A stretch of 64,000 bases of DNA from contig JAGBIC010000032.1 in assembly GCA_017935185.1 (NCBI GenBank), forward strand, positions 1 to 64,000. Direction: 5' to 3'. This DNA is from Alistipes sp. GTDB lineage: Bacteria; Bacteroidota; Bacteroidia; Bacteroidales; Rikenellaceae. Positions within the stretch are counted from its first letter, which is position 1; every line of letters starts with the position of its first letter. Below the pieces are notes generated by a model. That model searched no databases and was not told where the DNA came from. It saw only the letters and a list, made by a program, of their open reading frames with translations. The position numbers and the translations under genes were made by a program. Positions 1-9,112 of this stretch are shown here, piece after piece.

Positions 1-88
1 AAATTAACGCTAAATATTTGCGCTATATTTCATATCTGCTATTTTTTTAGCTGTAAATGTTGTTTCTGTGGGTGTAAATTGCTTTCTG

Positions 89-120
89 TTGGGTCATTTT
101 GCGAAAAATCACTATCTTTG
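89..120 (+). promoter_or_regulatory. Promoter of cysS
   Basis: TATCTTTG at 113-120 matches the Bacteroidota -7 element TAnnTTTG; a TTG at 89-91 lies 21 bp upstream as the -33 element. Transcription would begin near 126, giving a leader of about 12 nt before the ATG at 138. This is why the longer reading frame from 99 is not used as the start. Confidence 0.7.
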
Positions 121-137
121 TAAAAAATATTTCGACT

Positions 138-1619
138 ATGGAATCAAAACTTGTATTATACAATACTCTGACTCGTCGCAAGGAGGTTTTTGAGACTCTG
201 AATGAGGGTCGTGTCGGCATGTATGTATGTGGTCCTACTGTGTATGGCGATCCCCATTTGGGGCATACTCGACCTGCTGTGACGTTTGATCTTATGTTCC
301 GTTATTTGAAGGCTTTGGGTTACAAGGTGCGTTATGTGCGTAATATTACCGACGTGGGCCATTTGGAGCATGATGCCGATGAGGGTGAAGATAAGATTGC
401 AAAGAAGGCCCGCTTGGAGCAGTTGGAGCCTATGGAGGTTGCCCACTATTACACCGAGCGTTATCGTAAGGCGATGGAGCAGTTGAATGTGCTCTCTCCG
501 TCGATTGAGCCCCATGCATCGGGCCATATCATTGAGCAGATAGATTTTGTGAAGCGTATTTTTGATGCGGGCTACGCCTACGAGTCGAATGGTTCGGTAT
601 ATTTCGATGTCGAGAAGTATAATAAGGATTACCATTATGGTAAACTCTCTGGTCGCAACCTCGACGATATTGTGGCAAATACCCGTGACCTTGATGGTCA
701 GAGCGATAAGCGTAATTCGTTTGATTTCGCATTGTGGAAGAAGGCTTCACCCGAGCATATCATGCGTTGGCCATCTCCGTGGTCTGACGGATTCCCCGGA
801 TGGCACATGGAGTGTTCTGCCATGAGTTGCAAGTATCTGGGTGAGCAGTTCGATATCCATGGCGGTGGAATGGATTTGATGTTCCCCCACCACGAGTGTG
901 AGATTGCACAGGCGACAGCCGCTTTGGGCAATGACTCGGCTCGTTATTGGGTACATAACAATATGATTACCATTGATGGCCAGAAGATGGGTAAGTCTTA
1001 TGGCAATTTCATCACATTGGAGGAACTTTTCAATGGCACACATGCCAAGCTCGAGCAGGCATATTCGCCTATGACTATTCGTTTCTTTGTGTTGCAGGCT
1101 CATTACCGCTCAACTTTGGACTTCTCGAATGCTGCTTTGCAGGCTGCCGAGAAGGGCCTTGACCGCTTGATGAAGGGAGTGGAGACTTTGGATAAGATTA
1201 AGGCCTCGGCTGCCACATCGGAGGGAATAAATATCTCTGATTTGCGTAAGCGTTGCCGTGAGGCTATGGATGATGACCTGAATTCCCCCATGGTTATCTC
1301 TGCCCTGTTTGATTATGTACGTACCATCAATCAGATTGCCGAGGGTCAGCAGACAATCTCGGAGGCCGATTTGGCGGCACTTAAGGATATATTCAATCTC
1401 TATGTCTTTGAGGTTTTGGGTCTGCGCAACGAGAAGGCTGAGGATGCAGCCGGTGGCGGCGATATGCTCAAGAAGGTTGTAGATATGATTCTTGCTGTAC
1501 GTCAGGATGCCAAGGCCGCGAAGGATTGGGCTACCTCTGACAAGATTCGTAACGAACTCACGGCTATCGGTATTCGTGTTAAGGACCGTAAGGACGGAGT
1601 GGATTGGGAGATTGAGTAA
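138..1619 (+). CDS. cysS: Cysteinyl-tRNA synthetase
   Basis: Class I aminoacyl-tRNA synthetase that charges tRNA-Cys in the cytoplasm. From the ATG at 138 the protein is 493 residues, normal for CysRS. The zinc-ligand and HIGH region reads [15 protein letters not shown] (HLGH is the HIGH box), and [10 protein letters not shown] supplies further zinc ligands. KMGKSYGN is the KMSKS loop. The C-terminus carries the DALR-type helical domain with [20 protein letters not shown]. The upstream ATG at 99 would overlap the promoter and adds 13 unrelated residues, so 138 is preferred. A small acidic protein and prfB follow closely on the same strand and may be co-transcribed. Identification is secure. 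Confidence 0.97.
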   Translation: MESKLVLYNTLTRRKEVFETLNEGRVGMYVCGPTVYGDPHLGHTRPAVTFDLMFRYLKALGYKVRYVRNITDVGHLEHDADEGEDKIAKKARLEQLEPMEVAHYYTERYRKAMEQLNVLSPSIEPHASGHIIEQIDFVKRIFDAGYAYESNGSVYFDVEKYNKDYHYGKLSGRNLDDIVANTRDLDGQSDKRNSFDFALWKKASPEHIMRWPSPWSDGFPGWHMECSAMSCKYLGEQFDIHGGGMDLMFPHHECEIAQATAALGNDSARYWVHNNMITIDGQKMGKSYGNFITLEELFNGTHAKLEQAYSPMTIRFFVLQAHYRSTLDFSNAALQAAEKGLDRLMKGVETLDKIKASAATSEGINISDLRKRCREAMDDDLNSPMVISALFDYVRTINQIAEGQQTISEADLAALKDIFNLYVFEVLGLRNEKAEDAAGGGDMLKKVVDMILAVRQDAKAAKDWATSDKIRNELTAIGIRVKDRKDGVDWEIE

Positions 1620-1633
1620 AACTCCGTTTTGTT

Positions 1634-1885
1634 ATGGAGATAGCATTAGCATTATTTATCTTCTCGATTTTGTGCTATTGTTTTTCAAGTAGTGGCCGTC
1701 CGAGTAGTGCGTCTTCGGATGATGGAACATCGTTCTCCGATCTTGATGAGATAGAGGCTGTCGATAGCCTTGAAGAGCTCGAAGAGATTCTCTCTGATGA
1801 AAGCGGCGATGAGTACAATGACGAGTACGATGATGAGTATGATGATGAAGATTCTGATGAATCGGAAGATGCAGTGCTAAAATGA
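1634..1885 (+). CDS. Small membrane-anchored acidic protein, unknown
   Basis: No family recognised. The 83 residues divide into a hydrophobic N-terminus (MEIALALFIFSILCYCFSSS, a probable membrane anchor or uncleaved signal), a short Ser-rich linker, and a strongly acidic tail made of near-repeats of the unit DEYDDEY from residue 55 onward. The DNA of the tail is correspondingly a run of GATGAG/GACGAG-type codons. It lies 14 bp after cysS and 31 bp before prfB, in the same direction, so it is probably part of that transcript. Similar acidic tails occur in unrelated proteins through low complexity, so homology searches may mislead. It could be a real small protein or a fast-evolving spacer ORF; the anchor plus acidic tail argue mildly for a real product. 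Confidence 0.5.
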   Translation: MEIALALFIFSILCYCFSSSGRPSSASSDDGTSFSDLDEIEAVDSLEELEEILSDESGDEYNDEYDDEYDDEDSDESEDAVLK

Positions 1886-1916
1886 TGATTATATTTGAAT
1901 TGATAGGTATTAGATA

Positions 1917-3030
1917 ATGATTTCCGAAGAACAGATTAAAGAGGCTATAAGACGACAGGATTCGTTGGGGAGGTGTCTTTGACATCGCTCAAAGGCGCAT
2001 AGACCTCCAGAATGAGGAGGAGAAGACCCACGACCCCGCTTTTTGGGATGATGCCGAGGCTGCGCAGAAGCAGTTGCGCAAGGTGGCAGCCATAAAGAGT
2101 TGGGTTGAGGATTATGATGCTGTGGCGAAAGCTGTGGAAGATTTAACCCTTATGCCCGAATTTGTGGCAGCTGAACTATCCACAGAGGCTGAAGTGGAGG
2201 AGCATTATGCCAAGACCATGGAACTCATTGAGGCTCTCGAGTTGCGAAATATGTTGCGCTCGGAGGAGGATAAGATGGGTGCCATTATGGATATCAATGC
2301 CGGTGCGGGTGGTACCGAGGCGTTGGATTGGGCTTCGATGTTGTTGCGTATGTATACCCGCTGGTGCGATGCACATGGATATAAATATCGCATGATGGAT
2401 TATCAGGCAGGCGATGAGGTGGGTGTTAAATCATGTACGCTCGAGATTGAAGGCGATTTTGCTTATGGCTATCTGAAGAGTGAGAATGGCGTGCATCGTA
2501 TGGTGCGCCTTTCGCCCTTTAATGCCAATAACAAGCGTCAAACGACATTTGCATCGGTCTTTGTGGCTCCTGCGGTGGATGATTCTATCGATATTGTCAT
2601 CAATCCGTCCGATTATGAGTGGGATACCTTCCGTTCCAGCGGTGCGGGTGGCCAGAATGTAAATAAGGTGGAAACAGCTGTTCGCCTGCGCTATCATGGT
2701 AAGGATCCCGATACTGGTGAGGCTGTTGAGTTCTTGATTGAGAATAGCGAGACGCGCTCACAGCTGATGAATCGCGAGAATGCCATGCGAATCTTGCGTT
2801 CAAAACTCTATCAGCGTGAGATGGAGAAGCGCATGGCCACGCAGCAAGCGTTGGAGTCCACCAAGAAACGTATAGAGTGGGGCTCGCAGATTCGTTCTTA
2901 TGTTTTTGATGACAGACGTGTCAAGGATCATCGTACCGGATTCCAAACTTCGAATGTGGAGTCTGTTATGGATGGTGATCTGGACGGTTTCATCAAAGAG
3001 TACCTGATGCAGACGGGTGGTGCGCAGTAG
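1917..3030 (+). CDS. prfB: Peptide chain release factor 2, with programmed +1 frameshift
   Basis: RF2 recognises UGA and UAA stops and triggers peptide release. Translation starts at ATG 1917 (MISEEQIKEAIRRQDSLGRC), reads CTT at 1977-1979, meets an in-frame TGA at 1980-1982, and must slip +1 to continue with GAC at 1981. The downstream frame runs to 3030, giving about 370 residues, the usual RF2 length. It contains the SPF-type stop-recognition motif (RLSPFNANNKRQ) and the catalytic GGQ loop (SSGAGGQNVNKVETAVRLRY). Without the shift only 21 residues are made, so the gene is autoregulated by RF2 level: low RF2 slows reading of the UGA and favours slippage. Gene callers tend to start it wrongly at 2074. 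Confidence 0.96.
1967..1982 (+). other. prfB programmed +1 frameshift site
   Basis: The site is GGGGAGG at 1967-1973, TGT, then CTT-TGA-C. The slippery CTT codon and the UGA followed by C match the classical prfB arrangement (CUU UGA C). The purine-rich GGGGAGG just upstream is the Shine-Dalgarno-like stimulator, at the short spacing known to promote +1 slippage. Confidence 0.9.
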
Positions 3031-3144
3031 ATAATGATTTGACCAAACATGTAAATTCTGTGTGGTATGTCAAGGTGAAAATCGTGCGTTACGACCAACT
3101 CTGCATAGTTTTTTTAACTTTTTTTGATTTTTTTTACTCCATTT

Positions 3145-3175
3145 TTTGTTAAATGGAAAAATATGCCTACATTTG
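3145..3175 (+). promoter_or_regulatory. Promoter of tRNA-Leu
   Basis: TTTG at 3145-3148 and TACATTTG at 3168-3175 are separated by 19 bp, the spacing expected for Bacteroidota primary-sigma promoters. The mature tRNA begins 22 bp downstream. Confidence 0.75.
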
Positions 3176-3197
3176 CAAACCAATTTAAGGAATTGGA

Positions 3198-3281
3198 GCC
3201 CAGATGGCGGAATCGGTAGACGCGCTGGTCTCAAACACCAGTAGGTTCACCCCTGTGCCGGTTCGACCCCGGCTCTGGGTA
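3198..3281 (+). tRNA. tRNA-Leu (anticodon CAA)
   Basis: The seven-base acceptor arms GCCCAGA and TCTGGGT pair (with one G-U). The anticodon stem CTGGT/ACCAG closes the loop CTCAAAC, giving anticodon CAA. A long variable arm (class II) and a GGTTCGACCCC-type T-arm are present. The discriminator is A and CCA is not encoded. It reads UUG leucine codons. Confidence 0.95.
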
Positions 3282-3283
3282 CG

Positions 3284-3315
3284 AAAAAGGAGAAACGATA
3301 GTTTCTCCTTTTTTT
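3284..3315 (+). terminator. Terminator after tRNA-Leu
   Basis: The hairpin AAAAAGGAGAAAC-gata-GTTTCTCCTTTTT ends in a T-run, a standard intrinsic terminator 3 bp after the tRNA. Confidence 0.9.
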
Positions 3316-3367
3316 GTACCATATGATGTTCTATTTTCGAACGAAGTTGTTAGTGCCCACAAATAGA

Positions 3368-3402
3368 AGCTCCTCTGTGTGAATATTCGCACAGAGGAGC
3401 TT
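3368..3402 (-). terminator. Terminator of the OMP gene
   Basis: A 13-bp perfect stem, AAGCTCCTCTGTG pairing with CACAGAGGAGCTT around a 9-base loop, lies just after the stop of the minus-strand OMP gene. The T-run is weak on either strand, so efficiency is uncertain. Confidence 0.65.
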
Positions 3403-3418
3403 TTGCGTGCGCGATATT

Positions 3419-6355
3419 TTATCTCATGCCGCCGGGACGGCCGCCACCCATACCCATACCCATCGGCATGCCGCCCATTGGCATACCCTGACGACCGGTC
3501 TGGTAATCCTCGATATTCTTCGACCCCTTTTTGCCGAACAAACGCAAGTTGTAATTAAACTGTACGCTTATGTAGCGGCCGATAACGCTGTTCCATGAGT
3601 TCTGTGTGAAGCCCGAGCCTGCGGTACGGGCGAACGAAGTGTTCTGATTGAAGATGTCGTTCACTCCCACAAGAATCTCACCCAACTGGCTCTTGAAGAG
3701 TTTCTTGCCGAGGAATGCGTTGCAGAGTACGTAGCTCTCGTTGTAGTCATTGGTAAAACCTAAATATTGGTTGTAAGATGCACTTGCGGTGAAGGTTATA
3801 CCACCCCACAATACCAGCTTGATGTTTCCCGATGCTGTATGGCTGAAGTAGTTGTTACTACTACCTGCTGTGGCCAGCGAGTTCTTCGCCTCCGAATAGT
3901 TGCCGTTCCATGAGAGGGTGAAATCCACATTCTTTGAGATGTTACTACCCAATGTTATGCCTCCGTTGTAGCTCATTGTGCTTGCGATATTCTTGTTACC
4001 ATCGATTAACGAGGGGGTCTGTGAGAACATTACGCCGGCATTGAGATTGATGTTTGAGCGTATGAAGTTTACAGGTAGTCCGTAGCTGATATTACCCATC
4101 ACATTCCACATGCCATCAAGGTTGGTGTATGTAGTATACTGCAAAGGATTGTATACTGTTGTGCTGCCATCGGGGTTGGCAATCTCGATACGTTTATTGT
4201 ACTCAACACTTGAACCAATGTAATTTGAGCTGTGCATAGCCATACCCATTACCATGAATGTGCGACCTTTCTCGATATTTGAGTTGATGTAGTGCGCCGT
4301 AATCATATTGGTGTAGGCCGGACTCAATTCGGGATTACCACGGCTGATAAACTGCGCATTCGATACATCGTAGATGCCCTGCAAACGAGTGATATTGGGA
4401 TTCTCGGTTGATGAGTTGGCAAATATGCGAATAGAGTTCTGGCGGTCAATCATTATATTTGTCATTGCAAAATATGTCAGGTTGTTGTAGCTGCGCTTAA
4501 TCTCTTCGGTAGAGGTAGTGCCGTTCAATTGTGAGTATTGATAGAACAGGTTTGCAACAACAATGTTACCATCTTTAGAGTATCGCAGGCCCGGGCCCAC
4601 ACGGTGCGTGGTGTAGCTGCTCGAATAGGTGTTAGAGAGCGATGTGTCGGGCTCTACGCCTGTGATATCGTAAGAAGAGTTGTTGGCTATATACGACTTC
4701 TTGTCGCGCTCTTGATCGTTCAACCCAAAGCTATACTGAAGGGCAAGCTGCATACTCTTGGCGATTGGCTCGGTGTATGTGAAATTGGCACGTGTATTCA
4801 TGGTTGTTGACGGCGAGGTTGTATATAGGTAGCGTAATTTAGGCTCGTAGCCGATGATATTGCCATCTGCATCAGTTGTGGGTATTGTGGCTAGGTTTGA
4901 GTAACTTCGGCTATTATTCTTTGAGTTATCCATATACGAGATATTGCCATCCAGAGTAATTGTGCGACCATCTTTTCCCAACTTTGCACTGTATTGCAGC
5001 GACTCAGAGAAGTTATAACCTCGATTCGTGCCGTCAGAACCGCTGTTCAGAATGTTGTATCCGCTCTGGCCCTGTTGCGTACCGAGTGTTGAGCTGAAGG
5101 GGTCGTTGCCCTGAAAACTGAAACTTGTACGTGACATGAGTCGCTGGTTGGGTGATATATCCCAGTCGAATTTGGCGTTAAAGCGGTGGTTGTTATTTAG
5201 TGTTTCCGACAAAGTTACTGACGACAGGGTGTCGAGAGGTGATGGAGCCTCATACCACTTTAGAATCTCTGAACGGTTTTGTGTGTTTGTGCGGTTGAAC
5301 ATATAGCTACCTTCGAAGCGGAATTTATCGTTTTCGCCCCATGATGTTGTAAGGTTGGCACCGATAGAGGCCACGTTGGCAATGCCGCCCTGTGCCATGC
5401 CCATCATAGAGCCTACACCACGACCCATGCCGCCGCCGCGACCCATGCCGCCGCCTGAAACACCCAAAATATCCTGAAAACCGAAGTTGCGCTGATTTAC
5501 ATTGTTCAAAACACCTGTCAGTGTGATTCGGGTTTTATTCTGGAAAATATTTACATTTCCTCCTGCCATATATTTGTGCGCACCGCTTATCTCATCGGTG
5601 TCGTCGGGCTGGTAGCCGTATCCGACGTGGAGCTGACCAAACACACCCTGCTGCATGCCTGAACGGGTGACGATATTGATAGCCTTGTAACCTTCTCCAT
5701 CGTCCATACCCGAAAATTCTGCGTTGTCGCTGAGTTTGTTGAATACTTCAATGTTCTGAACCGACTCGGCGGGTAGCGATTTAATGGCTGTAGATACATC
5801 CTCGCCGAAGAACTCTTTGCCGTCGACAAAAATCTTCTTCACACTCTCTCCCTGTGCCTCTACCGAACCATTATTGACAGTAATGCCCGGCATCTTCTTC
5901 AATAGTCCTTCAACGTCGGCATCGGCAGCCACTTTGAATGCGTCGGCATTATAGGTTGTGGTGTCACCGCGTTGTGATGTGCGTATGGCGTTTACTGCTT
6001 TTACGACAGTCTCGATTTGTGTTGAAGACTCCTTCATGGCTATCTTGCCAAGATCCTGGGTAGCCTCCGAGATTTTAACATCCAGCACTTTGTCTGTATA
6101 TCCGAGGAATGATATGGTGACTTTGTAGTCGCCATATTGCAGGCCGTTGATGGTCACAGCACCCTCGAAACCGGTAGTGTAGTATTTCGTTTTACTCTCG
6201 TCGTCGGCTGCATCGGCAGGGACTACGGCAACAACGGCGCCAGCGATGCCCTCGTTGGTTGTGCCGTCAATGATTGTTGCTGTTACTTTTGAAGTTTGAG
6301 CGACTACGCTAATGCTGTAGAAAATGCCCGTCAGTACTAAAATCAGATTTTTCAT
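3419..6355 (-). CDS. Outer-membrane beta-barrel protein with CarboxypepD_reg-like N-terminus
   Basis: A 978-residue exported outer-membrane protein of the TonB-receptor-like group. In order: signal peptide (MKNLILVLTGIFYSISVVAQ); a carboxypeptidase-regulatory-like beta-sandwich (TSKVTATIIDGTTNEGIAGA to about residue 100); a plug-like region (about 110-225, with VNNGSVEAQGESVKKIFVDG and LPAESVQNIEVF); then a long barrel of alternating strands to the end. Two low-complexity tracts stand out: a Gly/Met/Arg stretch near residue 300 (GGGMGRGGGMGRG) and a Gly/Met/Pro C-terminal tail. The family usually transports or binds unknown ligands without a SusD partner; none is adjacent here, so the substrate is not predictable. 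Its own promoter and terminator make it monocistronic. Confidence 0.85.
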   Translation of the reverse strand: MKNLILVLTGIFYSISVVAQTSKVTATIIDGTTNEGIAGAVVAVVPADAADDESKTKYYTTGFEGAVTINGLQYGDYKVTISFLGYTDKVLDVKISEATQDLGKIAMKESSTQIETVVKAVNAIRTSQRGDTTTYNADAFKVAADADVEGLLKKMPGITVNNGSVEAQGESVKKIFVDGKEFFGEDVSTAIKSLPAESVQNIEVFNKLSDNAEFSGMDDGEGYKAINIVTRSGMQQGVFGQLHVGYGYQPDDTDEISGAHKYMAGGNVNIFQNKTRITLTGVLNNVNQRNFGFQDILGVSGGGMGRGGGMGRGVGSMMGMAQGGIANVASIGANLTTSWGENDKFRFEGSYMFNRTNTQNRSEILKWYEAPSPLDTLSSVTLSETLNNNHRFNAKFDWDISPNQRLMSRTSFSFQGNDPFSSTLGTQQGQSGYNILNSGSDGTNRGYNFSESLQYSAKLGKDGRTITLDGNISYMDNSKNNSRSYSNLATIPTTDADGNIIGYEPKLRYLYTTSPSTTMNTRANFTYTEPIAKSMQLALQYSFGLNDQERDKKSYIANNSSYDITGVEPDTSLSNTYSSSYTTHRVGPGLRYSKDGNIVVANLFYQYSQLNGTTSTEEIKRSYNNLTYFAMTNIMIDRQNSIRIFANSSTENPNITRLQGIYDVSNAQFISRGNPELSPAYTNMITAHYINSNIEKGRTFMVMGMAMHSSNYIGSSVEYNKRIEIANPDGSTTVYNPLQYTTYTNLDGMWNVMGNISYGLPVNFIRSNINLNAGVMFSQTPSLIDGNKNIASTMSYNGGITLGSNISKNVDFTLSWNGNYSEAKNSLATAGSSNNYFSHTASGNIKLVLWGGITFTASASYNQYLGFTNDYNESYVLCNAFLGKKLFKSQLGEILVGVNDIFNQNTSFARTAGSGFTQNSWNSVIGRYISVQFNYNLRLFGKKGSKNIEDYQTGRQGMPMGGMPMGMGMGGGRPGGMR

Positions 6356-6398
6356 GGTGATATTGTTTTTATATTTTTTTGCGTTCTGTTTTCGAGAG

Positions 6399-6406
6399 CA
6401 AAATTA
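6399..6406 (-). promoter_or_regulatory. -7 element for the OMP gene
   Basis: On the minus strand this reads TAATTTTG, a match to TAnnTTTG, about 45 bp before the OMP start at 6355. No convincing -33 element is visible at the usual distance, so this may be a weak or activated promoter. Confidence 0.45.
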
Positions 6407-6504
6407 GCACCCAAATTTGTTATTGAAGCCCATTGGTCGGTTAAACGGCCAAGCCATGGGGTGAAATGTCTTATTGGAGGGGGTGAGTTAATTTGGCAAA
6501 AGCG

Positions 6505-6545
6505 CAAAAAAAAGAGATAACGGGCCTAAACCTGTTATCTCTTGG
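6505..6545 (-). terminator. Terminator of the CotH-family gene
   Basis: The stem AAGAGATAACGGG/CCTGTTATCTCTT (one G-U pair) is followed on the minus strand by a run of eight T. It lies 32 bp past the stop of the CotH-family gene. Confidence 0.88.
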
Positions 6546-6577
6546 GGAAAACTATAGTTTGATTTTATAACTTGCTG

Positions 6578-8218
6578 CTATTTGAGGTCTGCATAATTTT
6601 TAATACGGCTCTCCATGTAGTCGAGTTTGGCCTCAAGCGCTGTGCGCATGCGCTCAATTGCTTCGTCCGAAGGAATATATTCGTCGCCATTAGAACTCTC
6701 GTTGGTCTTCTTAAGGTCGGTAATTTGCCAATTGATTCGAGCAGATTCTCGCAGATATCTCTGCTGCTCGTCAATAAAATGCAAGACATTATAAAATCCC
6801 TCTTTATGGCGATACCAATGCTCCTTTACGTGGCTTTTGAAGGTGGATGATTTAAACAGGTATTTATACCATGTAGCATCTCGGTTTACCCACTTGTTCT
6901 GATGGCCGGGGATGAATGTTCCCATGTCGAAATCCCACAGCGGGCCGGCATAAATCTTCGGATCGTCTTTGTCTTTATACATATGGTGGCTGCGAGGAAC
7001 ACTAAAGTCGCTTGTGCCCGAAATTTCGTAGACCATCCATGTGTCAACAAACGAACCGACATCAATATATTTATTAAAAATATCGACAAATTTGGCTTCG
7101 CGCTCTTCTCCTTCTTTGGTATTGGCGGCATCATAAAGCAACTCTTCGATCTCCTTCATGTAGCCTATGATGTAGTTGAATTGAGCCTGATTGCCATCTT
7201 CGAGATTGGGAATTTTCACATACAACTGTTTGCCGGTATGGGGCATAACCTCCATATACTTCTCGTCGTCGGCATACTGCTCCCACTCAAGAATATATCC
7301 GCCGGAAATATCGGGTAGGGTAGTCTGCTCGGGTGTCATCTCGTTGATGTCTACACGATTTTTATCAATACGAATGAGCTCGCTAATCATGTATGTGCCC
7401 ATATGCTTACCATTATATATAAGCTCGGTTTGCACATAACGGGGATTCCACTTTAGGTCGGTACATTTACCCAACTCCATACTAACCATGTTTCGCATCA
7501 AGGTTTTATCGCGATAGTTTCCGATAAAACTCCAGCGTTTATGCTTGGGCATCCCTAAAACTTCGGTTCGTTTCTCGAATTTGAAGGTATATGATTTCTT
7601 TAGGAAACGGGTCCAACTCACATTTCCACGACCTTTGGCTACGATTGGTGTAAGTGGCATATCCTCAAATTGTCCACGGCCGTCAATTGCTATGGTGCAA
7701 TCGGCATAGAATTCTTTAGAGTTGATATCGCGGCCGGAGGTTGTGTCGAAATATACCACGGGCAGGCCTGTGTCAAGGTGATTGACTGCCAACTTATACT
7801 CTTTGCTGTATGTTTTGCCGTCAACGGTTGCGCTTAATACCAGCTTTTTGGGTAAGCGCATGTCGAGAATAGTTTCACCGCTTTTAAGTATGGTGTCATC
7901 TGCCTTGAGGGTGAACTCAATAGGAGCGCCATTGTTTGCGGCCAAAACTGTGAAGTAGGGTGTAAGGCGGGTTACATCTACATACAGAAGTGACTTGTAG
8001 GAGATGATTTTATTGTTTTTGTCAACGGTTAAACTAATGTTGTAAGTGTTGCTGTTGGGTTTTTTCATCTCGAATTTTGTCACCTCCAGCTCAACGCCTA
8101 CGCCTGTAGCTCCATCGGTGGTGCCTGAACCGCTGTTGCCGGAATCTGATTTAGAGCAAGAAACGACCAGAAGTATAGCCGTTGCAAATAATAAGATTCG
8201 ATAAATATAATTTTTCAT
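6578..8218 (-). CDS. CotH kinase family lipoprotein
   Basis: A 546-residue surface or periplasmic lipoprotein: the lipobox ILLVVSCSKSD places the acylated Cys near residue 21, followed by a Ser/Gly-rich linker. An Ig-like domain spans roughly residues 40-150. The C-terminal part is a CotH kinase domain, with GRGNVSW and KKSYTFKFEKR (about residues 195-215), WSFIGNYRDKTLMRN, and the metal-binding GPLWDFDMGTF (about 420). CotH proteins are atypical protein kinases first described on Bacillus spore coats; the target in Bacteroidota is unknown. The gene has its own promoter and terminator. The family call is firm; kinase activity is inferred from the retained DFD-type motif. Confidence 0.88.
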   Translation of the reverse strand: MKNYIYRILLFATAILLVVSCSKSDSGNSGSGTTDGATGVGVELEVTKFEMKKPNSNTYNISLTVDKNNKIISYKSLLYVDVTRLTPYFTVLAANNGAPIEFTLKADDTILKSGETILDMRLPKKLVLSATVDGKTYSKEYKLAVNHLDTGLPVVYFDTTSGRDINSKEFYADCTIAIDGRGQFEDMPLTPIVAKGRGNVSWTRFLKKSYTFKFEKRTEVLGMPKHKRWSFIGNYRDKTLMRNMVSMELGKCTDLKWNPRYVQTELIYNGKHMGTYMISELIRIDKNRVDINEMTPEQTTLPDISGGYILEWEQYADDEKYMEVMPHTGKQLYVKIPNLEDGNQAQFNYIIGYMKEIEELLYDAANTKEGEEREAKFVDIFNKYIDVGSFVDTWMVYEISGTSDFSVPRSHHMYKDKDDPKIYAGPLWDFDMGTFIPGHQNKWVNRDATWYKYLFKSSTFKSHVKEHWYRHKEGFYNVLHFIDEQQRYLRESARINWQITDLKKTNESSNGDEYIPSDEAIERMRTALEAKLDYMESRIKNYADLK

Positions 8219-8243
8219 TTCTAGGTAATAATTAGGTATGTGA

Positions 8244-8273
8244 CAAAAATAATATTTTTTTGCTATATAGCAA
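8244..8273 (-). promoter_or_regulatory. Promoter of the CotH-family gene
   Basis: Minus-strand TATTTTTG (8244-8251) with TTG (8271-8273) 19 bp upstream fits the Bacteroidota consensus. The start codon lies 26 bp downstream. Confidence 0.6.
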
Positions 8274-8286
8274 CAGCAAAAATAAA

Positions 8287-8317
8287 AAAAGCCGTAATTT
8301 TTTCAATTACGGCTTTT
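8287..8317 (-). terminator. Terminator of the sdhCAB operon
   Basis: The stem AAAAGCCGTAATT/AATTACGGCTTTT is followed on the minus strand by a long T-run. It lies directly after sdhB. Confidence 0.92.
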
Positions 8318-8337
8318 CGGTATTTTATTATTGCTGT

Positions 8338-9081
8338 TTAGTCTTGGAACTTGGCAGCAAGGAACTCGCGGTTCAGGCGAGCGATATGTGCAATTGAAAT
8401 CTGCTTGGGACACTGTGCCTGGCAAGCACCGGTGTTGGTACAGTTACCGAATCCCAACTCGTCCATCTTGGCAACCATTGCCTTTGCACGGCGAGCGCCT
8501 TCAACGCGACCCTGTGGAAGCTTTGCGAGTGAAGATACGCGAGCGGCAACGAACAACATGGCAGAGCCGTTCTTGCAAGTTGCAGCGCAAGCACCACAAC
8601 CTACGCAGGCAGCAGCATCCATAGACTCGTCAGCGTCAGCCTTGGGAATGGGTATTGCGTTGCCATCGGGTACAGAGTTTGTACGAACTGATACATAACC
8701 ACCGGCCTGAAGAATCTCATCGTAAGCACCGCGGTTTACAACAAGGTCCTTGATTACGGGGAATGCAGCCGAACGCCAAGGCTCGATAGTGATGGTAGAA
8801 CCATCCTTAAACTTACGCATATACATCTGGCAGGTTGTTACAGCCTGTGACGGGCCATGAGCGTGACCGTTGATGTGCAGTGAACACATACCGCAGATAC
8901 CCTCGCGGCAGTCGTGGTCAAATGCAACGGGCTCTTTGCCCTCGTGTACGAGATCATTGTTCAAGATGTCAAGCATCTCCAAGAATGATGTGTCGGGAGA
9001 GATATTCGAAACCTTGTATGTCTCGAAACCGCCCTTCGATTTAGCGTCCTTTTGACGCCATATCTTTAATGTAAAATTCAT
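8338..9081 (-). CDS. sdhB: Succinate dehydrogenase/fumarate reductase iron-sulfur subunit
   Basis: This 247-residue subunit passes electrons between the flavoprotein and the membrane cytochrome b. The N-terminal ferredoxin domain holds the [2Fe-2S] ligands in [17 protein letters not shown] (about residues 55-75). The C-terminal domain holds [11 protein letters not shown] and [12 protein letters not shown] for the [4Fe-4S] and [3Fe-4S] clusters. It is the last gene of sdhC-sdhA-sdhB, with 31 bp between sdhA and sdhB. In anaerobic Bacteroidales this complex normally runs as fumarate reductase, the terminal step of the succinate pathway; direction of use is inferred from family knowledge. All cluster ligands are present. 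Confidence 0.96.
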   Translation of the reverse strand: MNFTLKIWRQKDAKSKGGFETYKVSNISPDTSFLEMLDILNNDLVHEGKEPVAFDHDCREGICGMCSLHINGHAHGPSQAVTTCQMYMRKFKDGSTITIEPWRSAAFPVIKDLVVNRGAYDEILQAGGYVSVRTNSVPDGNAIPIPKADADESMDAAACVGCGACAATCKNGSAMLFVAARVSSLAKLPQGRVEGARRAKAMVAKMDELGFGNCTNTGACQAQCPKQISIAHIARLNREFLAAKFQD

Positions 9082-9112
9082 TGTTTCCTGTTATTAAAGT
9101 TTAACGTCAAAA

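Noticed and set aside
1656-1985. 109-codon minus-strand ORF across the acidic small gene
   Set aside because: Its His-rich translation is the reverse of GAT/GAG acidic codons; no support.
3407-3598. Plus-strand ORF with a His/Thr-rich start opposite the OMP C-terminus
   Set aside because: The His/Thr run is the reverse reading of the Gly/Met codons of the OMP tail; no start signal or context.
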